Below are positions 35,901-42,883 of a stretch of DNA of 64,000 nucleotides, one piece after another. The notes beneath the pieces were generated by a model. The model was given only the letters and a program-made list of their open reading frames with translations, did not search any database and had not been told where the DNA came from. The translations under genes were made by a program, and so were the position numbers. Source of the stretch: Misgurnus anguillicaudatus (taxonomy: Eukaryota > Chordata > Actinopteri > Cypriniformes > Cobitidae); contig NC_073340.2 of NCBI RefSeq assembly GCF_027580225.2, forward strand, positions 22,178,501 to 22,242,500. Direction: 5' to 3'. Each line of letters opens with the position of its first letter. The first letter of the stretch is position 1.

Positions 35901-36844
35901 TCCTCAGAGGCAGGTGAGAGGAACATGAATCTTTAATCACTTTGGCTTTCTTTAGGGAGTTTGTCTTGTTCAGTCTGATGTGCTCGGTTTATTTCTCCTT
36001 CATTTTGCTCTCACGTGAGACTGTGGTCAAAGTGGTCCCTCTGTTATAATTGCACATTTATTATTTAACATTATTTGTCATAAAGAGGAGGAACATGTAT
36101 TTGGTGCACTATATTTAGACCTGTCTATACATGCACATCATTTCAAGAGTTTACTGTACATTCGCATCTTCAGCACACTTAATATGAAGTAAACAAAGAA
36201 AACTCAATTTCCACTCAACAAACAGAGTGAATTATTTTCCTTATGTTCATGTGCGAGACCGTACCTTACAGTGTCATTCTGAATGTAATTTGAGACCGGC
36301 ATTGAGTCCCGATCGTAATTGCTATATCAAACATGCACAATGACATTTGCTTTCGCCTCCATTTGCATTTAAATGGCTCGCGGCCCACCGTAACTCAAAA
36401 TGGAAGATGGCGGCGGCACACCGTTCCAGAAAAATTACAGCCTGACATTTCGCCGTTGCGTGCGGATCTGCATTCGTGTAATTCAAACACAATACCCAAA
36501 CATTTTTCCTAATGTAAAATTGTTGCCGTTGGAACGCGACATTTCATGCAAAGTAAATTTGTTTTTCCTATGTGGCAAACAAATTTTGATTCACCTTTCA
36601 CGATTTCATCTCTATAGGTGAACAATGAAGCGTGAATGTTTACGACTCTTTCTCTCTTGTGATTTTCAGGGTGATAGATCATGGCGAGGTAAACCGGATG
36701 ACGACCCAGAGCGTGGCGATCGTGTTCGGCCCGACTCTGTTGCGGCCGGAGATCGAGACGGGCAACATGGCGGTCCACATGGTTTATCAGAACCAGATTG
36801 TAGAACTCATTCTTCTGGAGTATGAGAACATATTTGGCAGGTAG
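17714..36844 (+). CDS. arhgap12: Rho GTPase-activating protein 12 (3' part of gene, 16 exons)
   Basis: Multidomain GAP that speeds GTP hydrolysis by Rho-family GTPases, chiefly Rac1 for this family, at cell junctions and actin-rich membranes. The coding join is 17714-17974, 24557-24697, 24773-24853, 25137-25262, 25917-25988, 26185-26246, 27924-28005, 29505-29606, 29948-30046, 30130-30232, 30328-30447, 31334-31432, 31586-31663, 31953-32087, 33695-33800 and 36670-36844. All phases agree; the total is 1842 nt (613 codons plus TAG). Domain order is WW1 (ETHKDKSGRNFYYN), WW2 (WIKHVDEQGRPYYYSADGS), PH (about 26185-30046) and RhoGAP (from about 30400), with the arginine finger in DGLYRVSG. The family is usually about 800-850 residues; the missing N-terminal ~230 residues, with the SH3 domain, must lie upstream of the window. 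ARHGAP15/27/9 are related, but the linker SPVYTNLQELKISQS and the TNEKWIKHVDEQ region point to ARHGAP12. Confidence 0.95.
18168..18579. mobile_element. TTAA MITE, AGGGACAGTTCACCC family (Angel-like)
   Basis: Flanked by TTAA (18164-18167 and 18580-18583), with ends AGGGACAGTTCACCCAAA and TTGGTTGAACTTTCCCT. The arms share CTAAACCTGCATGAA / TTCATACAGGTTTAG, and the KAAGATATTTTG-type words recur. The ends resemble the fish foldback family called Angel; that name is from memory. Related copies are at 20175-20481 and 38105-38396. Confidence 0.85.
18748..19225. mobile_element. hAT-like GGTCGACCGATA element
   Basis: The left end TAGTGGTCGACCGATA and a right region with TCGGCTGATATATCGAT form inverted ACCGATA/TATCGGC blocks typical of short hAT-like elements in fish. 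The exact right end and duplication were not resolved. Confidence 0.5.
19395..19795. repeat. Probable dispersed repeat (GGGATACACTGCACGAT)
   Basis: It starts GGGATACACTGCACGAT and ends AACGATCAATGTTGCACAGTGT, an imperfect inverted pair. CpG is higher than in the surroundings. The family is not recognised. Confidence 0.4.
20175..20481. mobile_element. TTAA MITE, second Angel-like copy
   Basis: The left end is TTAA then AGGGATAGTTCACCCAAAAA. The right end is degenerate, TTTGTGTAAACTATTCC then TTCAA. Inner arms repeat CAGTGGGTACC / GGTACCCACTG. Confidence 0.75.
20631..21700. mobile_element. TTAA element with AGAGCCA ends
   Basis: Flanked by TTAA at 20627-20630 and 21701-21704, with ends AGAGCCAGTAAGATG and ATCTGAGTGGCTCT. 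It contains the 58-bp tandem array at 21185-21452. No open frame resembles a transposase. Confidence 0.75.
21185..21452. repeat. 58-bp tandem repeat, about 4.5 units
   Basis: Units start at about 21185, 21243, 21301, 21359 and 21417, an exact 58-base spacing. Each holds CATGAAAAAGTAATTTTAAC, then ACTGATTCTTCACAGCC, then AACGTCTAGTAA, with few differences. The spacing is constant with no unique spacers, so it is a minisatellite and not a CRISPR array. Confidence 0.95.
21705..22448. mobile_element. TTAA foldback element with long inverted arms
   Basis: The left arm starts AGGACAAGTTCGTTATTTTA and the right arm ends TAAAATACCGAACTTGTCAT. The arms match over roughly 200 bases or more (TTCGTTTACAAAGACGT / ACGTCTTTGTAAACGAA). 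TTAA lies at 21701-21704 (shared with the element to the left) and 22449-22452 (shared with the one to the right). Confidence 0.85.
22453..23772. mobile_element. Probable TTAA element with CpG-rich right half
   Basis: The left end AGGCATTCCATGTAGTT and right end AACTGCATGGTGTGTCT are imperfect inverted repeats of about 20 bases next to TTAA (22449-22452 and 23773-23776). The right half (about 23440-23720) is GC- and CpG-rich. No convincing protein is present. Confidence 0.6.
23777..24271 (+). other. arhgap12 intron, nothing recognised
   Basis: AT-rich sequence without exon, tandem or foldback structure that I can support. Confidence 0.5.
24272..24440. mobile_element. Short MITE with TATAGACCGTTTCA ends
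   Basis: The ends TATAGACCGTTTCA and TGAAACCGTCTATA are inverted. The reverse strand matches the split copy at 4226-4711, including ACTTCCGGTTTC and the GTTTATGTTGTTACTG block. Confidence 0.7.
24557..24697 (+). CDS. arhgap12: arhgap12 exon: WW1-WW2 linker
   Basis: Bounded by CTCTCCAG and AAG|GTGCTG, 47 codons, phase 0. It reads HLSSEENCPSTHSSQSDSQY and then GWSEELDEHGHTLYVSEYTN. The second part carries the conserved Gly-Trp and Tyr block just before WW2. Confidence 0.93.
24773..24853 (+). CDS. arhgap12: arhgap12 exon: WW2 domain
   Basis: 27 codons between TTTACAG and AAA|GTAAGA, separated from the previous exon by only 75 bases. It encodes WIKHVDEQGRPYYYSADGSR and then SEWELPK, with both signature Trp residues and the Tyr triplet. 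The second Trp is followed by ELP rather than the usual xxP. Confidence 0.95.
25137..25262 (+). CDS. arhgap12: arhgap12 exon: WW2-PH linker
   Basis: 42 codons, TTTCCAG to AAG|GTAAAT, phase 0. It contains SHSLERKQQEPILLTKWRHS, a conserved basic linker before the PH domain. Confidence 0.93.
25917..25988 (+). CDS. arhgap12: arhgap12 exon: Ser/Pro-rich linker
   Basis: 24 codons, TTGTAG to ACC|GTTAGT, phase 0. It reads ECVNAKHSSPESDSCPSSPK and then HPST. The donor GTTAGT is weaker than its neighbours, and a nearby GTATAC four bases on would break the frame. A small phase-0 exon here could be skipped without a frameshift. Confidence 0.85.
26185..26246 (+). CDS. arhgap12: arhgap12 exon: start of PH domain
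   Basis: 62 bases, CGATAG to CAG|GTAAAC. It encodes CGVLNVTKITEHGKKVR, the first beta strand of the PH domain, and leaves phase 2. Confidence 0.92.
26332..26762. mobile_element. hAT-like AGGGGTGCACCGAT element
   Basis: The ends TAGGGGTGCACCGAT and ATCGGAGCATCCCTA are inverted. The flanks ATTTAAAA (26324-26331) and ATTTAAAT (26763-26770) match at 7 of 8 bases, an 8-bp target duplication that fits hAT. It sits in the arhgap12 PH-domain intron. Confidence 0.8.
26829..27448. mobile_element. TTAA foldback, complete GGACACTCCACTT copy
   Basis: The ends AGGGACACTCCACTTTT and AAAAGTGGAGTGTCCCT are inverted. The flank is CTAA on the left (one change) and TTAA at 27449-27452 on the right. Arms share AATATGCTCA.TTTCCAGCTC and the GGTCTGGCGGTGGCATTTTT block. 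The partial copy 345-691 matches its right part. Confidence 0.85.
27924..28005 (+). CDS. arhgap12: arhgap12 exon: PH domain
   Basis: 82 bases, CTCTGCAG to TGG|GTATGT. It encodes KNWASTWTVLQGSSLLFAKG and then QGSATSW. The Trp-x-Trp and VLQGSSLLF core is diagnostic of this family's PH domain. Confidence 0.95.
28606..28847. mobile_element. GGGCGGTTTCCCGG dispersed repeat, copy 1
   Basis: The ends GGGGCGGTTTTTCGGACAGG and CCTGGAAACCGCCC are inverted, with CCTTAGTTATATTAGGACA and AATCAATGGCACTGATATAT blocks inside. Other copies are at 49426-49664, 60789-61006 and, interrupted, 45764-46985. Confidence 0.8.
28848..29504 (+). other. arhgap12 intron, no feature seen
   Basis: AT-rich sequence. The acceptor for the next exon is a weak one, CCATGTAAAG at 29495-29504. 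Confidence 0.5.
29505..29606 (+). CDS. arhgap12: arhgap12 exon: PH domain
   Basis: 34 codons, GTAAAG to GAG|GTGAGG. It encodes FGGNQSKPEFTVDLRGGSVE and then WASKEKSSKKHVIE. The acceptor has A in place of the usual pyrimidine at -3, but protein conservation fixes the boundary. Confidence 0.94.
29948..30046 (+). CDS. arhgap12: arhgap12 exon: PH C-terminal helix
   Basis: 33 codons, CCACCAG to CAT|GTGAGT. It encodes LKTRTGTELLIQSEIDSVIN and then DWYKALSETINTH. The Trp in INDWYKAL is the invariant Trp of the PH C-terminal helix. Confidence 0.95.
30130..30232 (+). CDS. arhgap12: arhgap12 exon: acidic PH-GAP linker
   Basis: 103 bases, CTGGTAG to GAG|GTACAT. It encodes AWESDEAIEEDMPESPGTEK and then a Lys/Asp-rich stretch. 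Only 83 bases of intron separate it from the previous exon. Confidence 0.93.
30328..30447 (+). CDS. arhgap12: arhgap12 exon: start of RhoGAP region
   Basis: 120 bases, TGAGCAG to AAG|GTAACA. It encodes the basic segment KKTRVKLKKFLTRRPTLQAV and then RDKGYIK, the conserved lead-in to the GAP fold. Confidence 0.95.
30520..30790. repeat. Two tandem ~190-bp diverged repeats
   Basis: TTTCCCATTCATTTTCAATG with a GTGGGGTCATTTTGACCCCA block near 30550 recurs as a diverged copy near 30728 (CAATGTGGGGCATTTCGACC). Both are followed by CCTTAAACGGT. A short TTTA run precedes the first. Confidence 0.7.
31334..31432 (+). CDS. arhgap12: arhgap12 exon: RhoGAP domain
   Basis: 99 bases, TTCTCAG to CAG|GTACTG. 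It encodes QVFGCSLTALCQREGTSVPN and then FVKMCIEHVENT, the first helices of the GAP fold. A TGCG/TG microsatellite (31437-31479) begins a few bases past the donor. Confidence 0.95.
31437..31479. repeat. (TGCG)n(TG)n microsatellite beside a splice donor
   Basis: It starts about five bases into the intron after the exon ending 31432. Confidence 0.9.
31586..31663 (+). CDS. arhgap12: arhgap12 exon: RhoGAP arginine finger
   Basis: 78 bases, GGCATAG to ATG|GTACGT. It encodes LNVDGLYRVSGNLAVIQKLR. The Arg of YRVSG (codon 31609-31611) is the catalytic arginine finger of RhoGAPs, so GAP activity is expected to be intact. Confidence 0.96.
31953..32087 (+). CDS. arhgap12: arhgap12 exon: RhoGAP domain
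   Basis: 135 bases, GTCCTCAG to TCA|GTGAGT. It encodes DEKINLEENKWEDIHVTTGA and then LKMFFRELPEPLFTYTSFND. The FRELPEPLF block is a RhoGAP signature. Confidence 0.96.
32264..33462. mobile_element. Long-arm TTAA foldback element with nested insertion
   Basis: The ends AGGATTAGTCCATTTTC and GAAAATGGACTAATCCT are inverted, and the arms pair over roughly 330 bases (GTTCAGTCGAGAAGAAATTA on both). TTAA precedes at 32260-32263; the right flank is degenerate (CGTAAG). It sits in the arhgap12 intron after the FRELPEPLF exon. A truncated relative is at 40714-41301. Confidence 0.85.
32587..32903. mobile_element. 317-bp inverted-repeat element with 10-bp duplication
   Basis: The arms CTGATTTTGCCAAGTGGTTG and CAACCACTTGGCAAAATCAG are inverted, and pairing continues to GTGTTGACCC / GGGTCAACAC. 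GTGATGCGCC is present at 32577-32586 and again at 32904-32913. It is inserted in the loop of the foldback 32264-33462. A 9-11 bp duplication would fit a Mutator-like element, but ends and superfamily are not proven. Confidence 0.75.
33695..33800 (+). CDS. arhgap12: arhgap12 exon: RhoGAP domain
   Basis: 106 bases, TTTTCAG to AAG|GTAAGA. It encodes NSDYKQRVQSIKDLIKQLPK and then PNQETMKVLFQHLKR, the conserved L-x-x-LP-x-x-N helix region. Confidence 0.95.
33993..34030. repeat. (TG)n microsatellite
   Basis: TGCG/TG dinucleotide run in the last arhgap12 intron. Confidence 0.9.
34229..34252. repeat. (GA)n microsatellite
   Basis: Short GA run with one GC interruption. Confidence 0.85.
34720..34960. 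repeat. AAATACATAAATAAATGTAG low-complexity repeat
   Basis: Imperfect ~20-base units of AAATGTAGAAATACATAAAT, then TTTA runs on the right, so the whole can partly fold back. Confidence 0.75.
34961..36669 (+). other. Last arhgap12 intron, mostly non-repetitive
   Basis: There is no exon until 36670. Around 36361-36420 an octamer ATTTGCAT is followed by GGCTCGCGGCCCACCG and the YY1-type motif AAGATGGCGGC (36404-36414). The rest is AT-rich. Confidence 0.5.
36670..36844 (+). CDS. arhgap12: arhgap12 last coding exon: end of RhoGAP
   Basis: Starts after GATTTTCAG and ends at TAG (36842-36844). It encodes VIDHGEVNRMTTQSVAIVFG and then PTLLRPEIETGNMAVHMVYQ. The N-x-M-T/S and FGPTLLRP motifs are RhoGAP signatures. 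The C-terminus is ENIFGR. Confidence 0.96.
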
Positions 36845-38035
36845 AAGATCTCCAGAAGCTTACGCATCTCCATACAATGCTAGTACTTCAACATCTCATC
36901 CAATGCACAACGAGTAATGTGCCACTGCTGTGGACCAAGCTTAAAACACACACGCAAACGTCAGTGGATTTACTGTGACTTATTGACTGGATATAAACAT
37001 AAGCGAATAAATACAGGAAGGTTCTTTATGCACTTAATATTTTTTTCAGGATATACAAATTGAATCGTCATTCCTTGGCTTAGAATAAGCCGGGTGGACT
37101 TCCCATGATATGCACTCTTTTTGGAAGTTGGAAATATAAATTGGACACTGGAATGGACTGCATCTTAGCCAGTATTGAGGACTAGCGTAACAACTGATTT
37201 TTTGCAGTGAGATGTTTAAATATGTAGATATCTTTCATTAACTCAAATGTCTGACTTGTATCTGGGCTATCGCAGGCTTGGATATGTTTTTTCTTTTTTT
37301 CCTGTGGAATAAGCTGAAAGTGCACTGTATTTAGGTGGCAGTATTAATAGACTACTGACCTTCTGTGGGGTCGTATAAAATGGAGAATGGTTAATAATCA
37401 GTATTACTTCAGGAATGGGAAAGACTCCCAAACCCTAAACTTTACTAGAAATGCCACACCCTGTTTGCTTCAGGACTTTATGCTATTGGATAAGCTTGGC
37501 TCACTTTGTCCGTCAACCAATAGCGATCTCCGAACTTGAAGAAACTCGTCTCTCTTTAATGAAATATCAGGACTTGTGGTGTTGTGTGAAGGTCAAACCC
37601 TGTGTTGTTTACTTGGATTGATCAGTCTGTGTTGTTCAGGTTGTTTTCCAGATGAGAACCTGACGTGTTATGTGTAGTTTAAAAGAAGCCTCTTAGAAAA
37701 ACAGACACTAACAATCCTATCTCTCAACCGATATCTCCAGAGGCTTCCAGGAAAAAGAAAGGTGAGATGCTTAGATTGGCGTTTTGGCCTTACACTGTTT
37801 CAAATCAATACACAGTATTCATCTCCTCTTTCCCACTTTGCCATTGGAAGGGAAGAAACTGAGAAGAAAATGGTACTGGGAATCATACTGCAGTGATATA
37901 TGAGGGTACGCATGGAAACGCCTTCTTTATCGCTTTTTCAATAAAATTCGGAGTGTATGCACAGTTCAATTAGAAAAGAACTTTGTGTACAAAAAAGAAA
38001 ATATGAATAATAATAAAAGTGTTATGGTTTGAAGT
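36845..38035 (+). other. arhgap12: arhgap12 3'UTR with poly(A) signals
   Basis: Non-coding sequence after the stop. AATAAA occurs at 37006-37011, 37940-37945 and 38012-38017. The last two are the likely end of the main transcript because a TTAA repeat starts at 38101. The end point is inferred. Confidence 0.6.
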
Positions 38036-38104
38036 TTGTGTCAATAACAAGTGAAAAGATGTAATTTTGTTGATGTATGGATGGATGAAGGAAATGAATA
38101 TTAA

Positions 38105-38396
38105 AGAAATAGTTAACCCAAAAATTAAGCTTTATCATTATTTACTCACCCTCATGTCGTTTGAACCTCTAAAGTCTTGTTTTTCATAACCCAAATGCAA
38201 ATTTAAAAAAAAACTGCTGGTTACTTAATTAGTGGATGGTGATCACCTCGGGCACCATCCACTCCCATAGTTACCAGAAAAAACTTTAACAGTTCAGGCA
38301 CACCCAATGTGCACTGAAAGAGAAGGCAACGCTTGTTAAAAAAGGTTGAGGGTGAGTAAGTGATGACAAAATAAAGTTTTTGGGGGGATTATCCCT
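38105..38396. mobile_element. TTAA MITE, third Angel-like copy
   Basis: TTAA at 38101-38104 and 38397-38400. Ends AGAAATAGTTAACCC and GGGGGGATTATCCCT, with inner arms ACTCACCCTCATGTC / GAGGGTGAGTAAG. Confidence 0.8.
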
Positions 38397-38803
38397 TTAA
38401 GGGAGGCGGGTGATGTCACCATTCATTGTGAACTGCACATGTTGAATGTAATTTTCTGACTAACTGCTGTTTCCGAAGTTGACGTCTAATTCTGATTAAA
38501 AAGAAAAAACTCATGGATAATATTAAAGTGATAATGACCGAGTTACTGTTTCAGGCTGTCTTTTTTGTTTGTCATCATTCTTCATCTTGATGATATGAAA
38601 TCACGCAAGAAGCTATCCGCCGTTTTCTTTCTTTTTAATACACTGATGATTAAAAAATGTATTTGAGATAGGACTTTTTGAGATTTCCTGCAGTTGGGTG
38701 ATTTACTGTTTTTACTGTAGCCTACCTATTGTAATTGTAACCTTACAAAAATATGATTTCATATGAATTACTATGACTTGTTTTTTATAAACCATATGAT
38801 ATG

Positions 38804-39542
38804 TTAGCCTGGCTAACACCAGACCAGTCTCATAGAGAATGAGACGTGCTCTGGGAACCATATGCTAATTTTCTTGTATTTGAGGCGTGGTTTACGAATG
38901 CCCAGAGCCGTTTATTGGGCGCTACAAATGTCTGTCAAATGCGTCTGTACGTAGCTCATAGCCAATCGTTTCAATTATACCAGATGACGTATGTAGAGCG
39001 ACAAAAATTCAAACGTAAACAACTTTTATCGGTACCGTACGTGTGCACATGCAACTAAACCGGTAGCTGTATATTGATATTGAAAAGCAACACAATTTAG
39101 TGGCACTGTGACAACCACAGTAGGTAGGCTACAAGCATAATGACAATATGATATTAATAAATACCACTTACATTTATAAGTTAATTTCAAGTTGGTCCTA
39201 TAAAACTCCGTGGCTATCATGTCTTGCCATATCCAAACATCCTTCTTGGATATGAAATTGTTTAACGTCAAAATTTGCTCTTTTTTTAACAATAAACTCG
39301 CGTTCAAAACTACTTAGAAGACTATCTAAGGCTGCATCGAAAAGTAACTTTGCGTCTGCTGCCGTGTTGGATAAACAAAACCGCTTCGGTGTGTCGCATA
39401 GACGTCATCATCATCTTGCTGCCCCCTCCCCGTTCTGTGATTGGTTCCGTATTTCAGGGGCAAAAAAGGTCCATACTTTCCATGCTAGACTTGCAGCATG
39501 AATAAATCTGCACGCAAGGCAGCATGGGGAAGCCCAGGCTAA
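38804..39542. mobile_element. TTAGCCTGG inverted-repeat element
   Basis: The ends TTAGCCTGG and CCAGGCTAA are inverted around 739 bp in the arhgap12-zeb1 intergenic region. Inner arms are not obvious by eye. Confidence 0.6.
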
Positions 39543-40700
39543 TGAGTTGTATAGTATACCATACCTTTAGTTTAAGAATTTAAGCCTATAAATAACCTGC
39601 TCTGTTTTTCTTGAAAGCGCACCCTTGAATCAGTAAAAACGAAATGAAAGAACCACGGACCGGGTGGAGCTCAAATCAAACACCTGCTAGAAATCATGAG
39701 CCGTTTAAACAGGAATTTCCAAATGAGAAAACAATTAGCTCATATCCATAATTCACGACTCTGACCACAGTCTACAGCAGTCAGGACCCCAGAGGTGTGT
39801 GAATTGCACACCATATGCCGTTGTGTGTGTTTGGGATATAGGTGCCAGGAAAACCCCCGGTGCGTGGAGGCCAAAGTGTGGGGAGGGAATCTGAGCAAGC
39901 CATTATAACCCATAAAACATTCATGACACTTTCTTTTTCTATGTTCGTCATTTACACTGTTGCATCTTTTACACTCTATTGCTTCTTTTACCTGATCAAT
40001 AAGGGTGACTGAGACTTTGGCTAAGCATGTGTTGTGTGTCTCACATTTATATAATGGAGTGCTTTTGTAAACTTTGTAAGATCCATAATCATTTTGCAGC
40101 TCCACCCGACCTGAGTAATCGAGTTTATTAAAACGCACGTGGAAACATTTCGCTCATTTGCGGCTGTGTAATGGAACCGCTCTGTCACATTGAAAACGCA
40201 CTATAGCCCAACCCAAGTTCAAGATCAAGTCCGATTTTCTAAATTCAAATCTCATTCATCTTTTAACAGCAACATTGGCCTGCATGGGAACAACAAGGTT
40301 CATTTGCATGTTTGGTGTGGGTGGATTAAATTTTATTTGACACTGTAACTACTTTTATATGGCTACATATAAATGTAAACAGAATTTGTGGGCTATAAAT
40401 CTCAGTTTTTTATATGCAGCCTGAATGACATTTATAAGAATGTCCTAGCAGCATTTGTTGATGTTACTTAAGCTAATTTAAAGCTGTAAGTGGAATGCAG
40501 CATTACCAGGGTTCATAACATTATGATTTGTAAGAGGTAATTGACTATCAATACATATTTTGCACAAAGACACTAAGCATGCAAAACAGTTTCAACGATG
40601 GTATTGAAATTAGTCCCCCTGTTTTTAGGCATTGTGTAAATATTTGTCTCACTCGTCTTCACATTAAACTGTGCTTATTCTTTAAAGAAATAACGTTATT
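39543..40700. other. Intergenic, apparently non-repetitive
   Basis: About 39600-40260 lacks foldback, tandem or family matches elsewhere in the window. A 132-codon open frame on the - strand (39740-40138) shows no domain I recognise. It could be conserved non-coding sequence, but this is not shown by the sequence alone. Confidence 0.4.
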
Positions 40701-40713
40701 CCAATTTCTTTAA

Positions 40714-41301
40714 AAAATCCTGATAATTTACTTACCCCCATGTCATGCAAAATGTTGATGTCTTTCTTTGTTCAGTCGAGAAGAAATAAAAAAATTTTGT
40801 GAGGAAAACATTCCAGGATGTTTCTCAATTTAATAGACTTTATTGGACCTCAACAGTTTAAAATTGCATTTTCAATGCAGCTTCAAAGGACTCTGAACGA
40901 TCCCAAACGAGGCATAAGGGTCTTATCTAGCGAAACGATTGTCATTTTCGGCAAGAAAAATAAAAAATATGCACTTTTAAATCACAACTTCTGGTCTTGC
41001 ACCAGCAGTGTCATTAATGAACATCATTCCACATACAACATTGTCGGAATGGTCCTATTTCTCCACACTTGTAAACACTAGTGTGGTAGTTTCGCAGACA
41101 TCATGCATATTTTTATTATTTTTGTCGAAAATTAAAATCGTTTTGATAGATAAGGCCCTTATGCCTCGTTTAGGATTGTTTAAAGCCATTTGAAGCTGCG
41201 TTGAAACAGCAAATTTATTCATTCTCGACTGAACAAAGAAAGACATCAATGTTTTGGGTGACACAGGGGTGAGTAAATGATCTGGATAGTGGAGTAATCC
41301 T
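40714..41301. mobile_element. Deleted relative of the 32264 foldback family
   Basis: It shares GATGTCTTTCTTTGTTCAGT, CAAACGAGGCATAAGGGTCT and AAAATATGCACTTTTAAA with 32264-33462. The right end GGAGTAATCC meets TTAA at 41302-41305. The left terminal ~20 bases are lost. Confidence 0.75.
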
Positions 41302-41484
41302 TTAAGACATTTGTGACCCTGTCTGTGAAATCCAGTCTAAATTCTCGTAATCTAATGATGTGACTGGGAACATCAAAGTTTGATTTCACATTATTTTGAA
41401 CCTTTAACAAGGCATTACTCAGTCAATAATATCAAAGATATCAAGGTTGTGTTATAACAGAATGTTCTTTACATTATGTAGGGG

Positions 41485-41736
41485 AGAGCGGGGCACAACC
41501 TAACACTTTTTAGCTTTGGCTCTATCATTCAAAAAATATTTAAGTGAAATAATTAATTTTACGCAAACATCACACACACATCTCTGCTACAAATGAACAC
41601 TTAAAGTTTGTTTGTGGGACCTTCCATTATCGCACAATAACACCGAAAGTGACAGGTGCAAGCGTTACAACTTACCCCATAGGTGGGGTTAATTGTAACA
41701 AACAGATGGTTTGTTGTAACATCTGCTAGAAAATTT
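41485..41736. repeat. Possible dispersed repeat (GGGGCACAACCT)
   Basis: AGAGCGGGGCACAACCT at the left and GGTGGGGTTAATTGTAACAA inside resemble a widespread fish repeat type. The right edge is unclear, where the next element begins. Confidence 0.4.
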
Positions 41737-42883
41737 GGTAGCACTTTATTTTACAGTATGTGTATTTACCTTGTACATATATGGTAAATAAGTTGTACTT
41801 GCCGACAAATGTTTGGTACTTACTTTTAGGTATCTACATGGTAATTAACTGGTATCATTATTGTACTTACCAGTAGTACATACTTGGTAGTTACTATGTA
41901 ACTCCAGGTAAGTACTGGGTAATAACATATATATACTTATAGTGTAAGTATACTGTAACTAACGAGAAACATTGCTGTGCTTACAAATAAATGTACAATA
42001 TAAGCATTTATTTACAGGCAAGTTAGTGTAAATGACAGGTATTTATAGTGTACATATATGATAACTAATATCAAACACTACTGTGCTTACAAATTGTATA
42101 TACATGATAAGTGCGTGATTCCAGGCCAGTGTAAGTTAATGAAAGGCACATATGGTGTACTGTAACTAACGAGAAACACTAGTGTACTTACAAATTTTAT
42201 ATACACGATAAGTGTGTGGTACCTGCAGGCAAGTGTAAGTGATACTTATACCATACGTATAAGAACAAACATTACTGATGTGCCATTTTGGTACTCAGAC
42301 TCTGTATCTTTGTCCCTTAAACCAAGCCTTAAATAACCGTATGCATTAACTACTGGGTATATTCACTAGTACGTCCATGGTAACTGCATGGAAACAGGAC
42401 TGTAAAATAAAGTGTTGCTTTTTACACAGTTATTACATAGGCCCTCCACCTAAGATATAGCATCATATACATGTTACTGTGAGGCAAACTCAACTATTGA
42501 CTATCATACGCATTAACTACTGGGTACATTCACTAGTACACACTTATTGTATATATATACAATTTGTAAGTACAGAAGTGTTTGATATTAGTTATCATAT
42601 GTGTACACTATAAATACCTGTCATTTACCCTAACTTGTCTGTAAATACTAAATACTTAAATTGTACATTTATTTGTAAGTACACTATGTATGTATCTGTT
42701 ATTACCCAGTACTTATCTAGAGTTACATAATAAGTATGTACCACTGGTAAGTACAGTAATGATACCAGTTAATTACCATGTAGTAGATACTTAAAAGTAA
42801 GTACCACACATTTGTCAGTAAGTACAACTTATTAACCATATATGTACAAGGTAAGTACACGTACTGTAAAATAAAGTGCTACC
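41737..42883. mobile_element. 1.15-kb palindromic element rich in GTAAGTAC words
   Basis: The ends GGTAGCACTTTATTTTACAG and CTGTAAAATAAAGTGCTACC are perfect inverted repeats. The two halves pair in patches almost throughout, and short words such as AAGTAC, GGTAAGTA and ACATATATG recur on both strands. No TTAA flank or open frame is seen. Confidence 0.85.

Noticed and set aside
36400..36621. 73-codon frame starting MEDGGGTPFQKN on +
   Set aside because: The start lies on the YY1-type ATGGCGG motif; the peptide has no known similarity and no splice partner in frame was found.
39740..40138. 132-codon open frame on the - strand
   Set aside because: Several Cys and His residues look finger-like, but the spacing fits no known finger and no splice or promoter context supports it. 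Kept only as part of a possible non-coding island.
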